Part shown: one piece after another, positions 59,477 through 64,000 of the stretch | Position numbering within the stretch: the stretch's first letter is position 1 | Layout of the letters: each line of letters opens with the position of its first letter | Source: Ruminococcaceae bacterium HV4-5-B5C | Lineage (GTDB): Bacteria > Bacillota > Clostridia > Oscillospirales > Acutalibacteraceae | Reading direction: 5' to 3' | NCBI GenBank assembly: GCA_900184925.1 | Contig: FXYJ02000006.1 | Location: forward strand, 62,001 to 126,000 | DNA length: 64,000 nucleotides | Program-made: the position numbers and the translations under genes | The notes under the pieces: model-generated | What the model was told of the DNA's origin: nothing | The model's database searches: none | What the model saw: the letters and a program-made list of their open reading frames with translations, nothing else

Positions 59477-59549
59477 GTTATGCAAATAGCCGAAAAAAAC
59501 GCTTTACTACCGTAATTAACTGTGGTAACATGATAATGGGGATTATAGC

Positions 59550-60296
59550 ATGGAAAAAGTAACGGTCATCACATCCGGAAAAGGCGGCGCGGGGAAATCC
59601 ACCGTGACCGCGGGGCTTGGAGCCGCTCTGGCGGCGCGCGGAAAACGCGTGCTGCTCATCGACGGAGACGCCGGTCTCGGCTGCCTTGACCATATGCTCG
59701 GCGTTTCCGAACGCCGTGTGTTCGACATCGCCGACGTCGTTTCCGGCTCGGCGGACCCCGACAAGGCCGTTTACGTTTCTTCCTTTTCTCCGAACCTGTT
59801 TCTCCTCCCTGCTCCGGAAACGGAGGAGGATGTCGTCAGCCCGGACATCATGCGGGAGCTGGTCGGCATTTTCGCAAGGTATTACGATCATGTGCTGATC
59901 GACAGCCCGGCCGGAGTGGGTCAGGGGTTTCTGAGCGCGGCCGCTTCCGCGAAGCGGGCGATGCTCGTCGCGACGCCCGACCCGGTCTGCCTGAGAGACA
60001 CTGCGCAGACGCACCTGCGCCTCGAAGAAGCGGGTGTCACCCAGCAGAGGCTCATTGTCAACCGGTTCCACTGCGCCACATTCCGTGCGCAGGGGTTTTA
60101 CCACGACCTTGACGAAGTCATCGACGCCGCAGGGGCAAGGCTCATCGCCGTGATTCCGGACGACCCGCAGCTTGCGGCCGCCGGAACGAACGCCCGGCCC
60201 TCACCCGAGAAATCGCCGGGAGGCATGGCGCTGGCCCGTCTCGCCGCGCGAATGGAAGGGGCCCGCGTGCCGCTTCCTCCGCTTCAGAAATTTTGA
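59550..60296 (+). CDS. minD: MinD-like cell-division ATPase
   Basis: This 248-residue deviant-Walker ATPase has [20 protein letters not shown], the [15 protein letters not shown] motif typical of MinD (normally DxDIGLRNLD), and [20 protein letters not shown]. The C-terminus ([20 protein letters not shown]) is less amphipathic than usual MinD membrane-targeting helices. No minC or minE is adjacent. It has only a weak ribosome site (TGGGG). It probably acts in septum placement next to the rod-shape genes, but could be a MinD-family paralog. Confidence 0.82.
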   Translation: MEKVTVITSGKGGAGKSTVTAGLGAALAARGKRVLLIDGDAGLGCLDHMLGVSERRVFDIADVVSGSADPDKAVYVSSFSPNLFLLPAPETEEDVVSPDIMRELVGIFARYYDHVLIDSPAGVGQGFLSAAASAKRAMLVATPDPVCLRDTAQTHLRLEEAGVTQQRLIVNRFHCATFRAQGFYHDLDEVIDAAGARLIAVIPDDPQLAAAGTNARPSPEKSPGGMALARLAARMEGARVPLPPLQKF

Positions 60297-60324
60297 CGAA
60301 TACATACCTTTTGGGAGGGAGTTT

Positions 60325-60729
60325 ATGAATATTGCACTGATCGCCCATGACGCGAAAAAAGAGCTGATGGTTCAGTTCTGCATTGCCTACTGCGGAATTC
60401 TGAGCCGCCATGTTCTTTGCGCCACAGGCACAACGGGTAAGATGGTCAGCGAGGCAACGGGGCTGGAAATCCAGCGGTTCCTCGGTGGCTCACAGGGCGG
60501 CGACCAGCAGATTGCCGCGCGCATTGCCTGCAACGAGGTTGACCTGCTGCTGTTTTTCCGCGATCCGCTGAACCCGAAACCGCACGAACCGAACGACATG
60601 AATCTTCTGCGCCTGTGCGACATGCACAATATCCCCGTGGCCACGAATATTGCCACGGCCGAAGTGCTGATCCACGGCCTCGAGCGCGGCGACCTCGACT
60701 GGCGCAACATTCTGAACCCGAAAGAGTAA
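60325..60729 (+). CDS. mgsA: Methylglyoxal synthase
   Basis: This 134-residue enzyme converts dihydroxyacetone phosphate to methylglyoxal and phosphate. Motifs are [17 protein letters not shown], the phosphate loop [15 protein letters not shown], the catalytic aspartate loop [15 protein letters not shown] and [26 protein letters not shown] precedes the ATG. The 28-bp gap after minD suggests cotranscription, as often seen for mgsA behind mre/min genes in Clostridia. Confidence 0.97.
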   Translation: MNIALIAHDAKKELMVQFCIAYCGILSRHVLCATGTTGKMVSEATGLEIQRFLGGSQGGDQQIAARIACNEVDLLLFFRDPLNPKPHEPNDMNLLRLCDMHNIPVATNIATAEVLIHGLERGDLDWRNILNPKE

Positions 60730-60752
60730 CAGCATCCGGCTTTGAACGGAAG

Positions 60753-60960
60753 GAGTATCCGGGGGACCCGGCAAAGAGAGGAAGCGCCGCGGCTGAGAGC
60801 GCTTCCGCCGAACGTGTCCGCCCGGCGAAGACATCCGCGAGCCACGCGTGCCCCGGCGAACAGGGGCGTCTTTTAAGGGGGGCTTTGCCCCTGAAAAAGG
60901 GTGGCACCACGAGCGGATTTTCCCTCGTCCCTTTGACCGGGACGGGGGTTTCTTTGTCTT
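60753..60960 (+). ncRNA. T-box leader of hisS
   Basis: The T-box core AAGGGTGGCACCACGAG lies at 60897-60913. It is followed by a terminator CCCTCGTCCC/GGGACGGGGG (60922-60948) and a T-rich tail. Stem I closes by CCGGGG near 60759 and CCCCGG at 60851-60856, and just 5' of the latter is CAC (60843-60845), the candidate His specifier. Uncharged tRNA-His would therefore switch on hisS. Confidence 0.93.
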
Positions 60961-61063
60961 TTGGAGAAATCCGCCCCGGGGAGCAGAGAAAGAAACCGAC
61001 AGGATCAGCTTCCGCCGCCCCGCGGCGCCGCGGGGCAGACGTCAGAAAAAGAAGGAGTAACGT

Positions 61064-62362
61064 ATGGAATCGATCAAGGCACAGAGAGGCACACAGGACA
61101 TGCTGCCCGCGGTGGCCGGCCAGTGGCAGGCCGTGGAGGGCGTCATGCGCAGCGAAGCGGAGATCAGCGGTTTCCGCGAGATCCGCACGCCCGTGTTTGA
61201 AGACACAAGGCTGTTTCAGCGCTCCGTCGGCGAAACCACCGACGTGGTGCAGAAGGAAATGTATACGTTTGAAGACAAGGGCGGACGCTCCGTCACTCTC
61301 AAGCCGGAAGGCACCGCAGGCGCGGTGCGCGCTTACCTGGAGCACGGCCTCTTCAACGAACCGATGCCCGTGAAGCTCTACTATGTCACTCCCTGCTACC
61401 GTTACGAGCGCGCACAGGCGGGCAGGCTCCGTGAATTCCACCAGTTCGGTGTCGAAATGTTCGGCTCCTCCCTGCCGGTTGCCGACGCGGGGCTCATCGC
61501 GTTTGCGAACGGCCTGTTCGACCGTCTCTGCGTGAAGAACCTCACCCTGAAAATCAACTCCATCGGCTGCCCCACCTGCCGCGCGGAATATGCGAAGGCG
61601 CTCACTGCCTATTTTACGGAGCAGAAGGACCGGCTCTGCGAAACCTGCCTTTCGCGCCTCGACCGCAACCCGATGCGCATCCTCGACTGCAAGTCGCCGG
61701 AGTGCGCCGAAGTTGCGAAGGGAGCGCCGCATATTCTCGATTACCTCTGTGACGACTGCCGGAAGCACTTCGAAGAAGTAAAGGAAATCCTCGACTCTGC
61801 CAATATTGCGTACGAGGTTGACCCCACCATTGTGCGCGGGCTCGACTACTACACCCGCACCGTGTTCGAGTTCGTCTCCGGCGACCTCGGCGCGCAGAGC
61901 ACCGTCTGCGGCGGCGGCCGCTACGACGGCCTTGTGGAGGAAATGGGCGGGGCCAAAACACCGGCACTCGGGTTTGCCCTCGGCATCGAACGGCTGCTCC
62001 TCGTCATGGCGGCGCAGAAGGTTCAGTTCCCCGAGGAAGACCCCTGCGAACTGTATATTGCATCCGTCGGCGAAGCGGCGCGGAAAAAGGCGTTTCTGCT
62101 TGTGCAGAAGCTGCGCGATTGCGCGGTCGAAGCCGCCTGCGACGAGATGGACCGCAGCCTGAACGCACAGATGAAATACGCCGGGAAACTCGGCGCGCAG
62201 TTCACGCTTGTGCTTGGCGACGACGAGCTTGCTTCCGGGAAAGGCATCATCAAAAACATGAAGACCGGAGAAAAGAAAAAGATTGATCTGGACAACGACT
62301 TTGAAGGGCAGTTTGCGGGCATCAGCACCGAAGCAGCCGACGGCGAGGGCCTTGCATTTTAA
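61064..62362 (+). CDS. hisS: Histidyl-tRNA synthetase
   Basis: This 432-residue class II aminoacyl-tRNA synthetase shows GTQDMLPAVAGQW at the start, motif 1 to 2 stretches FREIRTPVFEDTRLFQRSVG and CYRYERAQAGRLREFHQFG, the His-A/His-B signatures VRGLDYYTRTVFEF and the anticodon-binding domain at the end. A four-cysteine insertion (CPTCRAEYAK then CETCLSRLDRNPMRILDCKS) is the clostridial zinc-like insert. GAAGGAG precedes the ATG; T-box control upstream. Confidence 0.97.
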   Translation: MESIKAQRGTQDMLPAVAGQWQAVEGVMRSEAEISGFREIRTPVFEDTRLFQRSVGETTDVVQKEMYTFEDKGGRSVTLKPEGTAGAVRAYLEHGLFNEPMPVKLYYVTPCYRYERAQAGRLREFHQFGVEMFGSSLPVADAGLIAFANGLFDRLCVKNLTLKINSIGCPTCRAEYAKALTAYFTEQKDRLCETCLSRLDRNPMRILDCKSPECAEVAKGAPHILDYLCDDCRKHFEEVKEILDSANIAYEVDPTIVRGLDYYTRTVFEFVSGDLGAQSTVCGGGRYDGLVEEMGGAKTPALGFALGIERLLLVMAAQKVQFPEEDPCELYIASVGEAARKKAFLLVQKLRDCAVEAACDEMDRSLNAQMKYAGKLGAQFTLVLGDDELASGKGIIKNMKTGEKKKIDLDNDFEGQFAGISTEAADGEGLAF

Positions 62363-62373
62363 GGAGGCACTGA

Positions 62374-63285
62374 ATGAACGAATCGATCCTTGACGGGTTC
62401 CGCGTGGCGGTTCTGGAACAGGACCTTCACGTCTACGGGATTCGGGTGGAAAAGAAGAATGGGGACGGCGTCACGCATTTTATGCGCTCGGACGATGCGG
62501 TCAATCTCTACTCCGCTTCGAAGACCTTTACGTCGCTCGCGGTCGGTATGTGCGCGGACGACGGAAAACTCAGCCTCCGAGATAAAGTGCTGGATTATTT
62601 TCCGGAATACCGCGGCGTGGCGGCACCGGGCAGCGAGGGAATTACTCTCCGCGACCTGCTGCACATGTCTTCGGGGAAGCTGGAGTTCTGGGCAGGCGCT
62701 CTTGACGCGGAAAATAGGGGGAAAGACTGGGCGGAGCTTTTCTTCCGCGTCCCCGTGAAGGAAAAGCCGGGCACGTTCTTTTTCTACTCAAACGCCTGCA
62801 CCTATATGCTCGCCCGGGTGGTGGAAAAGGTGACCGGGCAAAAGGAGCGGGACTTTCTTGTGCCGCGCCTCTTTACCCCGCTCGGCATCGATAATCCGCA
62901 GTGGCACACCGACCCGGCGGGCCATACGCTCGGCGCGACGAGCCTTTATCTTACGCTGGGCGAATTCAGCCGGCTGGGCAGTCTCCTGCTTGGGAACGGC
63001 GAGTACGGCGGAAAACGCCTTGTCAGTTCGGAGTACCTGAAAGACCTGCGGGAAGACACCGTAAAATGCCGCGTGGGCAGCGACGACCCGGAAGGCGGTT
63101 CGGGTTACGGCTACCAGATATGGCGCTGCGCGGAACCGGGCACCTACCGGGCCGACGGCAAGTACGGCCAGTACTGCATTATCCTTCCGGAGCAGGAAAC
63201 GGCCGTCACAATCACGTCGCATGAAGAGCGCGCCGCTTACGACATCATCCGCGCGGTGTTCCGCGAGATCGTGCCGCGCCTGTAA
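62374..63285 (+). CDS. Serine hydrolase of the class C beta-lactamase family
   Basis: This 303-residue protein has the penicillin-recognising serine hydrolase motifs: SxxK as S47-A-S-K50 in NLYSASKTFTSLAVG and YxN in FFFYSNACTYMLARVV. There is no signal peptide, so it is probably cytosolic and more likely an esterase or peptidase than a lactamase. AAGGAGG precedes the ATG, 11 bases after hisS, so it is in the hisS operon. Substrate unknown. Confidence 0.88.
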   Translation: MNESILDGFRVAVLEQDLHVYGIRVEKKNGDGVTHFMRSDDAVNLYSASKTFTSLAVGMCADDGKLSLRDKVLDYFPEYRGVAAPGSEGITLRDLLHMSSGKLEFWAGALDAENRGKDWAELFFRVPVKEKPGTFFFYSNACTYMLARVVEKVTGQKERDFLVPRLFTPLGIDNPQWHTDPAGHTLGATSLYLTLGEFSRLGSLLLGNGEYGGKRLVSSEYLKDLREDTVKCRVGSDDPEGGSGYGYQIWRCAEPGTYRADGKYGQYCIILPEQETAVTITSHEERAAYDIIRAVFREIVPRL

Positions 63286-63334
63286 GCACTTCTTGAAGAC
63301 ATCGGCTGAGGGAGACTCAGGGAGGAAAAGCAGG

Positions 63335-63712
63335 GTGGATTTTCGGATTGGTTCGCTGTATCTGTGCGTTTCCGACATGGACCGTGCCGTCGCATTTTAT
63401 GAAGCGTTTCTGGAGCAGAACGTGACGGTGCGGGACAAAATATACAGTGTGTTCGACCTTCACGGATTTCGGCTCGGTCTTTTTGCTTACCGGGAAATGA
63501 ACGAGGTGCATACGTTCGGAAGCAACTGCCTGCCGAGCCTCTCCGTCGGGAGTCTTGCAGACCTCCGGAAAAAAACAGAGGGGCTGAAGATCGTGTTCCC
63601 GCTGACGAAGATCGGGCCGAACTGGGTGACCGAGTTTGAAGACAGCGAGGGCAACCACATTGAACTGACGGCACCCGCCCGACCGACCGAAACAAAAGAA
63701 GAGATCGATTGA
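63335..63712 (+). CDS. VOC/glyoxalase-fold protein
   Basis: This 125-residue protein has the paired beta-alpha-beta-beta-beta modules of the vicinal oxygen chelate superfamily: LYLCVSDMDRAVAFYEAFLE in the first and VTEFEDSEGNHIELTA in the second, the latter carrying the glutamate metal ligand. The start is GTG with GGGAGG 9 bases upstream. It may be a glyoxalase-like or resistance protein; proximity to mgsA allows a methylglyoxal-related role, but this is speculation. Confidence 0.82.
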   Translation: MDFRIGSLYLCVSDMDRAVAFYEAFLEQNVTVRDKIYSVFDLHGFRLGLFAYREMNEVHTFGSNCLPSLSVGSLADLRKKTEGLKIVFPLTKIGPNWVTEFEDSEGNHIELTAPARPTETKEEID

Positions 63713-63731
63713 TGCGGAAAGGAAAAGGATG

Positions 63732-64000
63732 ATGAAAGAGTATCTGATGGACATTCCGGACTTCATCTGCCTTGCCCTTGTCTATTTTGCCGTCCTTCTG
63801 CCGCGGTGGCGGGGCAGCCGGAAAGGATTGCTGCTGCGGACGGTGTTTTACGTTTATCTCTGCTTCGTTCTGTATTTCACCCTGATGCCGTTTCTGCTTG
63901 GGATGCCCGGGCGAATGGCATCCGCGCGCGTGAACCTGATTCCGTTTCTCGACTTTCTTATGGGGCACGGAGGGGCGCAGAAAGAACTTTTGCTGAACAT
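63732..64000 (+). CDS. VanZ-like membrane protein (cut at window edge)
   Basis: About 89 codons are visible before the window ends. It starts MKEYLMDIPDFICLALVYFA after AAAGGAAAAGG; an ATG three bases earlier is equally possible. Two or three membrane helices are visible (FICLALVYFAVLLP, TVFYVYLCFVLYFTLMPFLL) followed by ARVNLIPFLDFL, the typical VanZ-family motif. Full length and function (the family includes teicoplanin resistance VanZ) cannot be judged. Confidence 0.75.
   Translation, partial: MKEYLMDIPDFICLALVYFAVLLPRWRGSRKGLLLRTVFYVYLCFVLYFTLMPFLLGMPGRMASARVNLIPFLDFLMGHGGAQKELLLN

Noticed and set aside
1-64000. CRISPR array, prophage, insertion sequence, tRNA or rRNA genes
   Set aside because: No regularly spaced repeats, phage or transposase genes, or tRNA/rRNA signature sequences were seen on either strand.

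Overview
The window is about 60% G+C, densely packed, and carries roughly seventy protein genes, several of which start at GTG or TTG. Together they point to an endospore-forming, anaerobic, low-GC-lineage Firmicute with high GC content, most likely Clostridia/Oscillospirales (Ruminococcaceae sense). The evidence is SpoVT, the rimP-nusA-ylxR-ylxQ-infB-rbfA-nrnA-truB-ribF-rpsO-pnp order, a T-box in front of hisS, a TPP riboswitch in front of thiT, a BirA operator in front of bioY, and Rnf-type membrane genes. No rRNA, tRNA, CRISPR array, prophage or insertion sequence was seen. The taxonomic call is inference from gene content.

Layout. 1-4.2 kb: a YheO/DauR-type regulator divergent from ridA, a MalY/PatB-type C-S lyase and an AAT-family amino acid permease. 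4.2-13.6 kb: Fe-alcohol dehydrogenase, YchF, an autoregulated padR-membrane gene pair, Tex, two GNAT enzymes and a DUF1624 membrane protein, separated by hairpin-rich non-coding stretches. 13.8-17.5 kb: FlK-like thioesterase, HAD phosphatase, TPP riboswitch-thiT, a structured 430-bp gap, a small membrane protein and an SDR. 17.6-27.7 kb: oleate hydratase with its TetR regulator, phosphoglucomutase, YfcE-like phosphoesterase, an unrecognised three-gene module, proBA plus a membrane-anchored companion, and a small XRE regulator. 27.8-39.5 kb: the transcription/translation super-operon and spoVT. 40.2-44.5 kb: Nudix hydrolase and a reduced rnfCDEA set behind rpe. 44.8-49.9 kb: G5/3D cell-wall protein, rpsI-rplM, bioY and DAHP synthase. 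50.1-51.9 kb: a ParA-ComFB pair and YwlG. 52-55.7 kb: a YtrA-type GntR-ABC ATPase operon with three tandem permease paralogs. 55.9-64 kb: mreC-mreD-PBP2-minD, mgsA, T-box-hisS, a serine hydrolase, a VOC protein and a VanZ-like protein running off the end.

The most unusual locus is the Rnf-like set. Genes C, D, E and A are present and adjacent, but G and B are absent from the cluster. The C subunit lacks its N-terminal region and its glycine-rich nucleotide motif, and the D subunit lacks the usual SGAT flavinylation motif. This looks like a membrane complex that kept its ion-path proteins and Fe-S subunit while losing its flavin chain. Other points of interest are the ParA-ComFB pairing, the three-gene module at 22.6-23.6 kb, the permease triplication with a near-identical 139-bp segment, and several intergenic regions rich in inverted repeats that known features do not explain.
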